Shown here piece after piece: positions 33,904 to 44,976 of a stretch of 64,000 nt of DNA. How positions within the stretch are numbered: the first letter of the stretch is position 1; each line of letters starts with the position of its first letter. This DNA is from Cordilura impudica. Lineage: Eukaryota; Arthropoda; Insecta; Diptera; Scathophagidae. Under the pieces are notes generated by a model, which worked only from the letters and a program-made list of their open reading frames with translations, made no database searches and had not been told where the DNA came from. Position numbers and translations under genes: made by a program. The stretch is taken from assembly GCA_963682025.1 (NCBI GenBank), contig OY821520.1, positions 181,598,825-181,662,824 of the forward strand, read 5' to 3'.

Positions 33904-34610
33904 CAAATTCGTTCAGCGGAAGGATAAAACTAATTATCTGTCAAATCAGACATGAGCTAAGTGTTACCATTCACGAAATAAGCACTAGTTGAAAAAAAAT
34001 GTTAGATATATTCAAAGGAATATATAAAAAGGTTTTAGAAAATTAAATTAGGTTCTAAAATTAAATTAGGTTCAAATCGAACCCACGCAAAAGTTTTAAA
34101 TATGTTACATTTTTTCAATAAATGTATCCCCATGTAGTAACCAAAACCAAACCAATTACTACCAAAATCCGTAAAAGTAAGTATCCATCAAAAATAAAAA
34201 TTTTAAAATTTGTGACATTAACATTTTTTCCCGAGTGTTTGCTACTATTTCGGTACCATAAAAATCATTTTGGACAGGGGACCGGTTCATTTAGAACGAA
34301 GTTCCTGTATTCCACAAATAATTTTTACTGACCAAAGCAAATTAAAAATCACAAAAGTTAAATTAAATTGTTGAAGTGTGAACTAAATCTCAAAACCAGT
34401 TTCCAATTCGGTCAATTTAAATAGTGATTAACACATATTTAATTGAAATTCCAGAAGTGGAAATTCTGGAATGAAACTTAGGACACGCAAAAAAAAGATG
34501 TTAAGGAACAATGGGTGCTTTCCCGGTGCACAGATGTTAAAATTTAAAAAAATTATATTTCCTATTTAGAAAAATTATAAAAAAGAAAAATCCGGTCTAT
34601 TGTCGTTCAG
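33904..34610. other. AT-rich foreign segment within the 3' LTR
   Basis: No gene recognised. Short open frames (for example 34122-34331) have no family resemblance. The same segment is in U1 (29490-30196). Confidence 0.45.
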
Positions 34611-34628
34611 GCCCCACGTTGGGCGCCA
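34611..34628 (-). promoter_or_regulatory. Orphan tRNA-Lys primer-binding site
   Basis: The plus strand 'gccccacgttgggcgcca' is identical to the 3' end of fly tRNA-Lys(CTT) with CCA. The minus strand would therefore prime reverse transcription of a second retroelement whose LTR lies above 34628. No matching second LTR or pol is found nearby. Confidence 0.6.
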
Positions 34629-34910
34629 TTTCTGTAATGGTGCGGCGGTGGTGGAATTTCCGCTTACATTTCCCTGAGCCTTTGCTGGTCGCACGTGCTT
34701 GCGAATGGGCCTAGCTCGCCGGATGGGTGGGGTCTTGCTCAGGCCCAGGGAAACCGCACTACAGATGTTCACGTGCGATTTAAAAAAAAAACTGTCAATT
34801 AAAACGGACGCTAAATGGATGGATGGCCATACTTACCTTGGGATTGGGGACTGCATGTTATGCCCCTTAAGCCTTCCCTACCATGTTACATCGATTACAT
34901 CTTAATTGGA
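34629..34910 (-). other. GC-richer segment, probable LTR/leader of an unidentified retroelement
   Basis: It lies directly upstream (minus sense) of the PBS and ends near it as '...cattacagaaa'. A minus-strand splice-donor consensus CAAG|GTAAGTAT lies at 34827-34842. No coding domain is seen. Confidence 0.4.
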
Positions 34911-34969
34911 GGTAACCCACATTAATGATAAAAATTTTGGTTTGGTTTGGTTTTCTACATCGGGATATA

Positions 34970-36120
34970 TAAAAATGTTTTATTTAACCTTCATTTTTAA
35001 AGTGTTCAAAATTTAGATTTTAAATTATATTTAGCAACATTTAACTCTAATAAAATTTCTTTTAGCAAATTTCTTTTAGCAATATAGCTACATTTAATTT
35101 TAGGAAAATTTTAATTTTAGAAAAATTTTAATTTTAGAAAGATTTTAATTTTAGAAAAATTTTAATTTTAGAAAAATTTTAATATTAGAAAAATTTTAAT
35201 ATTAGAAAAATTTTAATTTTAGAAAATTTTGTTTAATATAATTTATAAAAAAAATTTTAAGTTTGAATGCAATTTTCAATTCACTGTATTTTTTTTCTTA
35301 GAAATTTTTCATGTCATTGTAATTTTAAATCAATATATATGTATTTTTTTTTTTTTAGAAATTTTTCATGTCATTGTAATTTTAAATCAATATATACATA
35401 TATATTTTTATTTTCTTTGTTTTAATTAAATTTAGTTTTAATTTTAGCTTTAACAAAAAATATTTTTTTTTAAATATGGTACCATTTTGTAAATTCTCTT
35501 AAATTTCTATAGTGTTAAATTTAGGTTAATTTTAAATTTTAGCAAAATTTTGTTTTAGGAAAATTGTAGCAAAATTTTTCATGTCATTGTAATTTTAAAT
35601 CAATATATATGTATTTTTTTTCTTTGTTTTAATTCAATTTAGTTTTAATTTTAGCTTTAACAAAAAATATTTTTTTTTAAATATGGTACCATTTTGTAAA
35701 TTCTCTTAAATTTCGATAGTGTTAAATTTATGTTAGTTTTAAATTTTAGCAAAATTTTGTTTTAGGAAAATTGTAGCAAAATTTTATTTTTTTTTTTTAC
35801 AAAATTTTAATTTTTAGCTAAATTATATTTCTTATTATAATTTTTAATTTTAGCTCAATTTTATTTTCATTTAGGAAAACTTTTAGTTTAATTTTATATT
35901 TAGCAAATTTCTTAATTTAGAAAATTTTTAGTTAAATTTTATGTTTAGTAAATTTTATTAACGTAGAAACATTTTAGTTTAAATTTATATATAGAAAAAA
36001 TTTTGATTTATAATTAGAAAAATCTTTAAAAAATAATTTTAATTTATAGTTAGACAAATCTTAGGAAATTTTTTTATTTAATTTAGATTTAAGAAAACAT
36101 TTTAATTAGTTTCTTTTAAT
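34970..36120 (+). repeat. 'aattttagaaaa' AT-rich tandem region
   Basis: An 18-bp unit 'aattttagaaaaatttta' is repeated about seven times at 35095-35232. A larger duplication of about 215 bp starts 'tttttcatgtcattgtaatt' at about 35360 and about 35575, with an extra partial start at about 35300. No coding capacity. Confidence 0.75.
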
Positions 36121-37370
36121 TACATAAGTATATAAGGAACGATATTAACATCTACTATACATATAAAATTGTGGATTTACCGCCATATGGTTGTAGTTGT
36201 TGAGATATAGATGAAGCTGCTGCCGCCAGACGCCGTGGTTGTGTCTCGCCATATGCCATTGGAAAAATTGGCCATAGCTGCATTAATAATAATATTGTTG
36301 CTGATTTCAATATAAAATGTTTATACGGAGATAGGAGTAAACACCAAAGAACTATTTATGCGACTTTGTTGTATAAGCTTGATCGGTTTTTGAGGTAAAC
36401 TCTAATTTAATTCCTTAATTTCGTTTTATCAACTTGGGTTGTCTTATACGTTTATTGTATTTTTCACTTATTTATTTTTAAACATTATTTTCTTTTCTTA
36501 ACATTAGTGTCTTTTTTTTTTATTTAAATTAACTTAAAATTTTTGCTCAGAACGCTTTCTTTAGCACCAACAGAAATCTAGAGTTTTTTTTTTCTTAAAG
36601 TTTATTTTAATTTTTATTTGTTTTTATTTCTTAACTTTTACATTTTTTTTATGTCTTTTATTTTAATTTCTCAAGTCTTCAACTAATTTTTTTTTATCTT
36701 ATTTTTTTCTGAAAACTTTCACTTTGATGTTTTTTTTTTTAAATTTTAAATTTCTTAAATCTTAAATTTATTTTAACTTCACTTAAACTTTACTTTTCTT
36801 AAAACTACATATTTAATTTAATATTTAGAGGTTTTTCCTCAACCTTCTTATCTCAACATCAAAACTTCAACTCTCTAATCAAATTATATTTTCTTTCTAT
36901 CCAACCTACATATCTTCATTCATTCATTTATCTCAAGATAAAAACCTGTTTCAAAAAAAAATCGCAACCATTCATTGAGAACATTCATATTCATGTAACC
37001 AATACTCATACATTCACTAAATTCCCTATGTAAAAAAAATACTACATCTAACTATGCGTAGAACAAAGTAAGCCGATGTTAATGGCTGACAACATACATA
37101 TGTGGGAATGAGAACGAGTAAAAGCTTTACACATGAATAAACTGTTTAAAAATAGGATTTCTTCTCTTGCAACAAAAAAAAATTGGCAAACGACATTACC
37201 ATATAAGGTGTTGTTTATTAAATGGTACAGCACAAAAAACAAAACAAACATACATACATATCTCATACTGACGAAACGGGATTCTTGCAAAAATTTTACA
37301 TTGCAAAATAAATTTTCGCCTAATGGGACTTGTACATTTTTTTGTTAAGTACAGTCGTCACCAAAAATAA
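36121..37370. other. Unassigned AT-rich stretch
   Basis: A short GC-richer patch at 36180-36260 ('gctgctgccgccagacgccg') stands out. No gene or element could be assigned. Confidence 0.4.
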
Positions 37371-37374
37371 ACGG

Positions 37375-37597
37375 TCGTCACCAAGCAAAGCGCCCGGGTA
37401 GGTGAGTAGGTAGCGTGCTCGCCTACTATGCGGGGGTCGTGGGTTCGATTCCCACCAGAGGCTTTGGTCTGTCGCTCAAAAAAAAAAAAAAAAATGAACA
37501 CACTACTCCCTATTTCCTCCTTCCTATATATATATATCTTTCCTGAGATAAACACAATGCACTGCATCCCCTGAGTGTTGATTAATAAAAAAAAAAA
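37375..37597 (+). mobile_element. tRNA-derived SINE
   Basis: The tRNA-like head has an A box 'taggtgagtagg', an anticodon-arm-like 'ctcgcctactatgcggg' (5-bp stem) and a B box 'gggttcgattccc' (about 37441-37453). It is followed by 'tttggtctgtcgctc' and an A-run (37479-37495). About 100 bp with a second A-rich end (37587-37596) follow and abut the provirus 3' LTR. It would be transcribed by polymerase III and mobilised by a LINE. The minus-strand open frame through it ('GNRTHDPRI') is a typical SINE translation artefact. Confidence 0.8.
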
Positions 37598-37598
37598 A

Positions 37599-37920
37599 AG
37601 ACAAATTTTGCTTATCAGCAAAATGGATTCACATTTTATGTGAACGGAAAGATAAAAGCAAAAATGCAAGGTAGCGTCTGGGGCAAGTTAAATATTTAAA
37701 CTTTAATATTTTTTTTATTGCGCGTGCAGCGCTCATTTTTAGAGAAATATTTTGGGGTTCACATTTTATGTGAACGGAATGTTAAACAAAATGCAAGATA
37801 GCGTCTGCTATGAATTTAATATTTTAATTTTAATGTTTTTTGTTGCGCGTGTAACACTCATTTTGCAAATATTTTAATTTTGCCAGGAATTTGGCATGAT
37901 TGCACTTCCGCACCTTAACT
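37599..37920 (-). repeat. 3' LTR, proximal piece
   Basis: Matches 44668-44976 over about 310 bp ('ttgcttatcagcaaaatgga', 'ccaggaatttggcatgattg'), ending TAACT at 37920. It contains a duplicated 'gttcacattttatgtgaacg' palindrome and two 'atgcaag/agatagcgtctg' motifs. Confidence 0.85.
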
Positions 37921-37932
37921 GTTCCCCCTTTA
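37921..37932 (-). promoter_or_regulatory. Polypurine tract of the provirus
   Basis: On the minus strand 'aaagggggaac' lies directly against the AGTTA start of the 3' LTR. This is the expected site of plus-strand DNA priming. Confidence 0.75.
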
Positions 37933-39345
37933 AGCATCTGACGTCCTCGTCTGATCATAATTTTGAAGGATATTGTTAATTTTTACTTTGCGTTGTTTTT
38001 TGGCAAAAACATATGCAATACAAATTATAAGGATTAGGAGAAAAAGAGAGGCAGAGGTGTAGAATGTTCCTCTTACTTTCAAGTGAAGGTGAGAAATATG
38101 GTCCAGATTTTTAATATTTAAATCGTGAAGGTACTGGAGTGACAATATAGTGGTATGATCAGTTAAGTTTACAGTATTGGCTATTGGGATTTCAGGGCTT
38201 TTAAAAGCGATTTTTCGAAAATTTTTAAACTCTGTTGAACAGTTAAAGTACTGTCAAAAGTTATAAGATATGTACCTTTCTGAAGATGTTTTGTTAAATT
38301 TTCGGAAACAACTTTGGATGGCTGGTTGTTTATGATGACGATTCAATCGTCAATTTCCATAAAGGTGGCATATTGTGCGCGGAACTTGTGCCGCAAGCGG
38401 CTGTGTTATTGTTTAATAAATTGTTGAGGCACGAATTGTTTTTGTGTCCCAACATTTCACAAAATGAAGTTATAGATCTCTTTTTACAATTTTTCAACAT
38501 AATGTATTTGTAGCATTTTGCTACATCATTTGTCTCGTTTGATAATGTAATGTTATGGTGAACAACAGGAAATATTAGTTTTTTATTACAAAATTTTACA
38601 ATTTAAGGAAATTTTATTAAAAATGTGATAATTTTCTCATTCTGTAGGACTTTTAATTTTGAATTCACAATTATTTCGCTTACACTTATACTTTGGATTT
38701 TAAAATAAAATCTATTTCGGAGCTGTCTAGCAAAATGGGATTAATCATTTGCATCTTTCCCAGAGTTATGGACAGAGCTATATTATCTAGTTCCCTAAGC
38801 ACTTCCCTATTTCTTTCGCTTAGCAGACTATAGAGGTATACTGAATCTATTTCCGAGGTTTTCACGGTTTTTACAAGTGTATTGACAATGTTAGTTAAGT
38901 TGTTTATTCTAGATTGTATTTCAGTGTTTATAATTAATTGTGTGTTACTTGCTGTAATTAATTCATTTTGTTTGTCATACACCTCAGCGATATTATCCTG
39001 ATCCGGCGTGGCGGCTACGTATTTCAGGGCAGTCCCAATAATATTAATGCTACGTGCATGTCTGTGATGTATGCGCAAGGATTCTATTGCTTTTTGCATT
39101 TGGTCAACATCTGATTCTAGTAGTTTCCGCATGTGTGACTTTGGTAATAGATCTGTTAGGTTTCTAGTCTCATCTGCTATGGTTGTAAAATTTAATAGGT
39201 CTGTTACCTGGGCCAGAACTTCATAAGCGTCAAAGATTGCTACATTTACATCTGCTATCGGGATATAGCGTGAGGTAGAATAATCCAGGATGGCAGCATA
39301 GTTGGTGGATATAATTATTGTAAGTATTAGGGTGCTGTAATAAGG
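37930..39345 (-). pseudogene. env: Envelope-like gene (env) of the provirus, broken
   Basis: In errantiviruses this gene encodes a baculovirus F-type-like membrane glycoprotein. The minus strand shows a furin-like site 'RHARS' (about 39045-39060) followed by 'INIIGTALKYVA', typical of the start of the transmembrane subunit. A long helical region (38686-39040) follows, and a C-terminal membrane segment 'SLFLLILIICIAYVFA' with a short basic tail 'KKQRK' (about 37990-38050). The middle (38150-38680) is in other frames with stops. Position after pol and before the polypurine tract fits ORF3. It is non-functional as read. Confidence 0.8.
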
Positions 39346-40400
39346 AAGCGAATGTTATCCTTGTGCACTATTTTATTATCAATCTTTACGGTTGTCCCTA
39401 GATCCTGCTGTGCTATTTTTTCGACAAACGTTTTACTAAATTTATTCCCGAGACGTTTATTTACTTTAACATAAACCTTCTGTCCGGGGCTGTATGTTTT
39501 AACTACGTTTTTTTTATTGTGATAACTAAGATCAGCCTTTTGCTTTACCAGTATTTTGCTATTAACTCATCCGATATAGATTGGAATATATCGATTGGTC
39601 TAAGTTCGGTGGTTGAGCGAATTGACTTATTATATTTCGTGGTGGCCATTAGGACTAATTCTATCGTGTCTTCGAAAGCACATTCTAATTTAAGACATCT
39701 AGCGATTTCAGTTAGTGTTCCGTGGAACCTTTCAACTTGGCCGTTGGAAGAGCTGTGCATTGGTGGGGTTGTGTAAATTTCAACATCGTGGTTATTTTTG
39801 ACTAATGGTTTTATGGTTTGTGAGTTCAGGGATTTTTCGTTATCACAAATTATGGTTTTTGTACCTTTAAAAAATTCAAAATTTCTATGAGTGCTGGTTT
39901 AACATCAATTATTGTTCTTGAGGCTATGGGTTTTACTATGGCAAATTTTGAAAATTTGTCCAAACAAGTCAAGAAAAATTTTTTGTCGGTGTTATAAATG
40001 TCAATGTGAAGTATCTCACCCGGAAGGGAAGGTATGGGGGTTTCGCCTAGTTTATGTCATTGATATTTTGCTTGATGACAAACCTTGCAATTTTTCGTAA
40101 ATTTTCTAAGATTTTTTTTTATATCAGGGAAATAGTACTCTTGAAGGACTTGCTTTGTGTTTTCTGACACTGAACGATGTGCCTATTGTGCTCCTTTGTT
40201 AAAATTTCGATTTGATTATCGGGATTGAAGATGTCGGTCACAAATTTATTCGTGTACCGGAATTTCACAGATGGGTAGTTTGTTATGAGGAGATGTTGAA
40301 CTTGGGCTAACGTATGCAGGTCGCAATGAATTACGTTAACCACCTGCGGATTCACACAATATTTTACCGTGGCTAAAAGATTTTCAATTTCGTTGAATGT
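39346..40400 (-). pseudogene. pol: Integrase region of provirus pol, frameshifted
   Basis: An HHCC zinc-binding start ('KEHNR', about 40190) is followed by a frameshift near 40175, after which 'PDIKKNLRK' is readable. The core ends with 'SSSNGQVERFHGTLTEIAR' (39700-39755), which includes the last catalytic Glu. The C-terminal domain is recognisable by 'SPGQKVYVKVN' (about 39450-39480) and 'DLGTTV'. The stretch 39760-40090 changes frame more than once. The function would be strand transfer of the cDNA into the host genome. Confidence 0.8.
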
Positions 40401-41190
40401 AACATGGTGTCGAACACGGTCTTTGAAAATAATCTTCGTTTCTTTTCTACATTCAGCACCTTCGGTTAAAATAATTTGGTTTCTGAAACAGTTAATCGGA
40501 TTTTCAACAGCGGGTATAACTTCAGTAAGCGAAATTTCGCTTCCGCATGCTTCGAGTGAAGTTGAGATGCAGAATCTTCCATTACATGGACAAATTGCCT
40601 GGACAGAGCATCGGCAACTACATTGTCCTTGCCAGGTTTATAAAAAAAGGTTGGAGAATACTCCTCGATGAAGGCTCTCTACCGTTTCAATTTTGAGTTT
40701 GGATATCTGTCAGAGATTGAAAATGTGAGGGGTTGGTGGTCGGTAAATATGTTGAGGTTGTTGGCCTCATATAGATAATGCCTAAGACTTTTTAAAGCCC
40801 ACACAATAGCGAGAAGTTCATAGTTTTCTTCGGTATAGTTTTCTTCGGTAGTGAACAATGTTCGAGATATCATTGTGATAGGACGTCCATTCTGTGAAAG
40901 AACCGCTCCGATAGCATGGGACGAAGCGTCCGTTGTGAGGTCAAAGGGTTTTTCAAAGTATGGATACAAAAGAAGGACATCCTCAGAGGATAGGATTTTC
41001 TTTAATTTTTCGAAAGAATTTATGGCTTCCTCATCTAAGTCTATCTTGATGTGCTTTGAATGTTTAGTACTAACATGCCCATTTACGCCTCGTAGAAATT
41101 TAGTAAGCGGTTTCGTGATGGCTGCATAGTCCTTGATAAATCTCCTGTAATACCCTGACAAACGTAAAAAGTACCCTAGGCTTCTCAGCG
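40401..41190 (-). pseudogene. pol: RNase H region of provirus pol
   Basis: The open stretch 40679-41161 starts in the RT connection 'SGYYRRFIKDYAAITKPLTK' and continues to 'TTDASSHAIGAVLSQNGRP' (first RNase H Asp). 'NYELLAIVWALKSLRHYLY' (Glu) and 'FTDHQPL' (Asp) follow. This is the Ty3/gypsy arrangement. RNase H degrades the RNA strand during reverse transcription. The frame is lost below 40680 in the tether toward integrase. Confidence 0.9.
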
Positions 41191-41208
41191 TATTAGGGAC
41201 TTCATATT

Positions 41209-41850
41209 TTACGATAGCTTCGACTTTTTTGGACAGGTCTTTATTCCTTCGGTGTATACAATGAACCCTAAGTACTCTACAGATGTTTTGAAAAACTTTG
41301 ACTTTTCTAATGACACCCTCATGTTAGCGTGGTAGAGCTTCTTGAGTATTCTATCGATATCATCAACATGTTTCTGCTCAGAGTCAGAAAATATTATGAT
41401 ATCATCAATGTAAACGTGACAGGATTTCCCTATTTCTTCACGCAAAATATCGTCAATAGCTCTCTGGAAAATACTGATCGCATTTTTAAGCCTGAATGGC
41501 AAACGGTAGAACTCATATTTCCCATTATTTACGCTAAAAGCGGTTTTTTCGTGATCACGCTCAACCAAATTAATTTGGTGAAACCCACTTTTTAAATCTA
41601 AAGTTGTGAAAAACTTTGACTTCCCGAGATTTGAAAGGATAATAGATGGGTCAGGTATCGGGTAATTGTCTGGAATAGTTTTAGAGTTAAACTTCGTAAA
41701 GTCAAATACTAGACGTCTATTGGGTTTGCCATGTTCGTCCAAACCTTTTTTATCAACAACCGAAACTGGGCTATTGTAGGGTGATCGAGACGGCCTTAAT
41801 ATGCCGTTCTTTAAAAGTTCTTTCACCTCCTTATTCACAAACTCTATCAT
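41209..41850 (-). pseudogene. pol: Reverse transcriptase domain of provirus pol
   Basis: About 213 residues are open. Visible are 'GILRPSRSPYNSPVSVVDKK' (fingers), 'RLVFDFTKFN' (motif A region), 'TTLDLKSGFHQI', 'YEFYRLPF' and the catalytic 'YIDDIIIFS' (about 41390-41415). 'YLGFIV' follows. In 'LPFRLKNAISIFQRAIDDIL' the usual LPFGLKNAP pattern has R for G and S for P, both likely damaging. It is flanked by stops or frameshifts on both sides. Confidence 0.93.
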
Positions 41851-42506
41851 TGAGATGGGGTAGGATTGATATCTGGAATATATTGGCTCCTGGTCTATAG
41901 TCCTAATTGAAGCTGAAATTTTAGTGTTGTACGGTAAAGCTTCATTTGGGTTTGCAAAAACTTCCGAGTTTTCATTGATTTTTTTGCAAAAGACCTGTTC
42001 AACGCTTTTTGGAATGCCAACGTCACTTATTAAGACATTAACCGTATCTAGCGCAAGGTCATTTAACCTTTCTTAGTGTCGATAACCCCTTTCATACATT
42101 TTATGAAACTAAATCCAATGATGCCATCAAAAAGAGATAAATTCGGAAGAATAAAAAAGGTTTTTGTTTTACTTAAGACGTTTACTTTTGTTTTTTGGGT
42201 AATTATGTCGACTCCATGAATAGATTTTACAAGGAAAGGATTCTCTAATTTTACTATGTTTTTCAGTCCGGGTAAGTTTTTGATATAGCTTTTCGAAGCG
42301 CCAGTGTCAATTAGGAGTTTTATGTTTTTGCCACCTATCATTCTTCCGATATAGGGGAGTACTGATCTACCCCTAAAAATTAACTTCATCTTCAAAGACT
42401 GGGCCAGTATGTGACTGATTTTCTGCCAAATCCTGATAAGGTTGGACATCTGGGTTTCCTTGATAATTGGAAGCTTCTTCGAAAAATTAATTTTGTGGGA
42501 CTTCAT
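41851..42506 (-). pseudogene. pol: Protease region of provirus pol
   Basis: The retropepsin active site 'LLIDTGASKSYI' lies at about 42290-42325, and the second conserved patch 'DGIIGFSFI' at about 42105-42130. The protein would dimerise to cleave Gag-Pol. The open part (42063-42506) overlaps the gag end by about 20 bp in another frame, which fits frameshift expression in gypsy-like elements. Between 42060 and 41850 the frame is interrupted. Confidence 0.88.
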
Positions 42507-43635
42507 GTTCGAGATGGTTAATTCCTTGAATTTTTCTAGGTATTTGTTTATCTGACGCTATGTCCCTTTTCTGAGTTTGAAATCCTCGAAAATTGTCGCT
42601 TTGTACCGTTCGCATGCTTACATCGGTTTCGATTGGTTGCGAAACTTGGGTAGGGTTAAAACCCTGTTGGATTGTGTCTTGGGCTGAACTTTGTTCGAAA
42701 CTGCGAAAGTTTGGATGAAATTGGAAATTAGAATGACGTTGCGACTGATTGAAAGGTTGCCGAGGACGATTTTGGAAATTTGGCACATTTTGTTGCCCAA
42801 AGTAGCCTGGAGCGGCTTGTGGGTTGGCCGGTTGCTGATTGAAAAAATTTCGCCTAGCATTTTGTCTTGGGGATGGTTGGGCCAGAGGATTTTGTAGAGT
42901 TTTATTAAGCCCATGATTATAAATGGCTGCGAAGTGGTACCGGTTTTTATTAGTTTCCACCTCTTGGGCTAGAGCCAACGCAGTCGGTATGTCAGAAGGC
43001 TTACACGAGACAAAAACTCGTAGTGCGTCATCTCTGTTTGTTTGATTAAAAGACCTAATTAAGGCATTATCGCCTTCATTGGACATTATAACTTTATTAA
43101 TAAAAGCTGTTAGTTTCCGTTCTACTTCATCGTTGAATTGAATAATTGTTTTCTGACCCTGCCTGGGTGTAGAGAGCTCTTGCTCTAACGTAAATATGGA
43201 CTTCTTGTCCATATAAGTGAAATCTAGTCTAGCGATAATGGCCCTAAAATTAAGAACCGTATTATTGGCGCTTAGTGCAGCGTCTGCGCTCCCTATGACT
43301 TTATTTCTAAGGATTCCTACCGCCTGATAATACTTAGAGCTTCCCTAGTAAGGCTCGAACAGCTTGTGCGCTGTGATAGCGGCTTGGCGCCATGAAACAT
43401 ATCTTTGTGATTCACCCCTAAACTCAGGGACCGACTTTACTATATCTAGAGTTTCATTACACTGCACACCTGGTATGATTTCTATCTCTCTGCATTCTTC
43501 GACAACAGACGGTGGTTGTAAACTAGTAACCCTAGCAGTCAGATCATTGATAGTGGTTTGAAATTCTTCTTTGGTTCTTTGAACAGCCTGCTGAATGGCA
43601 GTATCTAAAAGTACTCTTAAATTTTCTGGGTCCAT
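42487..43635 (-). pseudogene. gag: gag of the provirus, frameshifted
   Basis: The ATG at 43635 starts a 96-residue frame with a coiled-coil-like N terminus and 'VPEFRGESQRYVSWRQAA', characteristic of gypsy-group Gag. After a break at 43213-43345 a second frame (42487-43212) resumes with 'KSIFTLEQELSTPRQGQKTI' and 'NEGDNALIRSFNQTNRDDAL'. It ends in a long Asn/Gln/Pro/Arg-rich tail without a zinc knuckle. Gag would form the capsid and bind the genomic RNA. The lack of a CCHC box is normal for this group. Confidence 0.88.
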
Positions 43636-44216
43636 ACCATCCGTATAGCTGAAAGTTCCTCTGTTCTTCTGACCACTTCTTCACTGTCCATAAACTTTTG
43701 AGAAATTATCAAAGATCACACACACAAAAAAAGTCTTTAATTCTGAAAACTATTGCTTGTTAATTTATAAAATTAAAATTTATTTTAAAATCCAAACTAT
43801 GTAGGCCAATTTTTTATAAATTCTAATTCTAATTTTTTTTAAAAAAATTTTAAACAAAATGGTAGGAAATATAATAATAAAATAACACAAGTTTTTAATT
43901 ATAATGCTTACAAATAATTCCTCATGTTGCTCCTCAGCTGCAGTAATATGACTTGTAGGATAAAAGTAAATTAGGCTCCTTCCTTTGGCAGTTGGTATTT
44001 ACCTCGGCTTTTTTCACAGTCTTGTGACTTTCTTTGTTTAATTTTTATTTTAGTTTGAGTTTTTTAGCACTGTGTTATGGCTTTTGTCTCTTTGTTCTTT
44101 AAATTTTTGTGTTTAACTTAGTTTTGCCTTAATTTTTAGTTTGTAGTTTTTTGTTGTGTTTTTTTTTTTTTAATGACTTTGACTTTAATGACTAGTTTTT
44201 TTATTTTTTATTTGGT
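43636..44216 (-). other. Provirus leader, AT-rich
   Basis: Untranslated leader between the tandem repeats and gag. Poly-T stretches at 43833 and 44160. No gene. Confidence 0.6.
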
Positions 44217-44362
44217 CATTGTAAGGTGACTGATATATTTTCATTGTATGGTGACTGTTATTTATTTCACTGTAAGGGGAATGCTATTTTTTCACTGTAT
44301 GGTGACTGCTATTTTTTCACTGTATGATGACTGTTATTATTTTTTTCACTGTATGTTGACTC
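44217..44362 (-). repeat. Six tandem 24-28-bp repeats in the provirus leader
   Basis: 'cactgtatggtgactg'-like units start at about 44218, 44242, 44268, 44293, 44319 and 44347, separated by T-rich spacers. They sit between the PBS and gag. This is the place where gypsy carries its Su(Hw) insulator repeats, but no Su(Hw) consensus is visible here. Confidence 0.85.
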
Positions 44363-44374
44363 TCTTTTATTGTT

Positions 44375-44385
44375 GTTGGGCACCA
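44375..44385 (-). promoter_or_regulatory. Primer-binding site (tRNA-Lys) of the provirus
   Basis: The plus strand 'gttgggcacca' matches the last 11 nt of tRNA-Lys with one change compatible with G-U pairing. It adjoins the end of the 5' LTR. Confidence 0.8.
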
Positions 44386-44976
44386 ATTAATTTCCTGCTC
44401 AATTCCGACAAATTATTGAAACAAAGATTTAATGCTGGTACTGAATTTATTTTAATGTTTTAATATTTAAAATTTTACTTATTTAATTTTACTATATTCC
44501 AAATTATTCATAAAGTTTATTATTTTAAAAATTACTCATAAAGTATATTTAAATGTGTTACAAAAATATGTATCTCGCTATGCGAGCTGAGTTGAATGAC
44601 GAAATTGAACTGATTATTGTTATCCAAATAAAGAGGTCTACAACTTCGTGAAAAGTTTTCGCAAAGACAATTTTGCTTATCAGCAAAATGGATTCACGGA
44701 AACGGAAAGGTAAAAGCAAAAATGCAAGGTAGCGTCTGGTGCAAGTTAAATAATTTAACTTTAATATTTTTTTATTGCGCATACAGCGCTCATTTTTAGA
44801 GAAATATTTTGGGGTTCACATTTGATGTGAACGGAATGTTAAACAAAATGCAAGATAGCGTCTGCTATGAAGTTAATATTTTAATTTTAATGTTTTTGTT
44901 GCGCGTGTAGCGCTCATTTTGCAAATATTTTAATTTTGCCAGGAATTTGGCATGATTGCACTTCCGTACCATAACT
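44386..44976 (-). repeat. 5' LTR of the provirus
   Basis: About 591 bp, AGTTA at 44976 to TAATT at 44386 on the minus strand. Its outer 310 bp match 37599-37920 and its inner 70 bp match 33825-33903, the two pieces of the other LTR. The middle (44456-44667) has no surviving partner. It should contain the promoter for genomic RNA. Confidence 0.85.

Larger units (their letters stand above)
32462..34736 (+). repeat. Duplicated unit U2
   Basis: Copy of U1 displaced by about 4415 bp. Beyond 34736, where U1 stops, the sequence continues without interruption ('gctcaggcccagggaaaccg'). U2 is therefore the parental copy and U1 the derived one. Confidence 0.95.
33825..44976 (-). mobile_element. Endogenous errantivirus-type (gypsy group) provirus, disrupted
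   Basis: This is a minus-strand LTR retroelement with gag, pol and env in order. Ends are AGTTA...TAATT on the minus strand, flanked by a TATA duplication inside a DINE-like repeat. The 5' LTR is 44386-44976. The 3' LTR is split into 33825-33903 and about 37599-37920. The leader has a PBS for tRNA-Lys (44375-44385) and short tandem repeats. A polypurine tract adjoins the 3' LTR. Without the 3.7-kb interruption its length would be about 7.5 kb, typical of gypsy-like elements. All reading frames carry stops or frameshifts, so it is a dead copy. Confidence 0.85.

Noticed and set aside
34611..34628. Possible tRNA-Lys gene
   Set aside because: Only the last 18 nt match. The rest of a tRNA is absent, so it is a primer-binding site.
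37375..37455. Functional tRNA gene
   Set aside because: It has A- and B-box-like sequences, but the acceptor stem does not pair well and an A-tail follows. A SINE head is the better reading.
37358..37669. 103-codon minus-strand open frame containing 'GNRTHDP'
   Set aside because: This is the well-known artefactual translation of a tRNA-derived SINE, not a gene.
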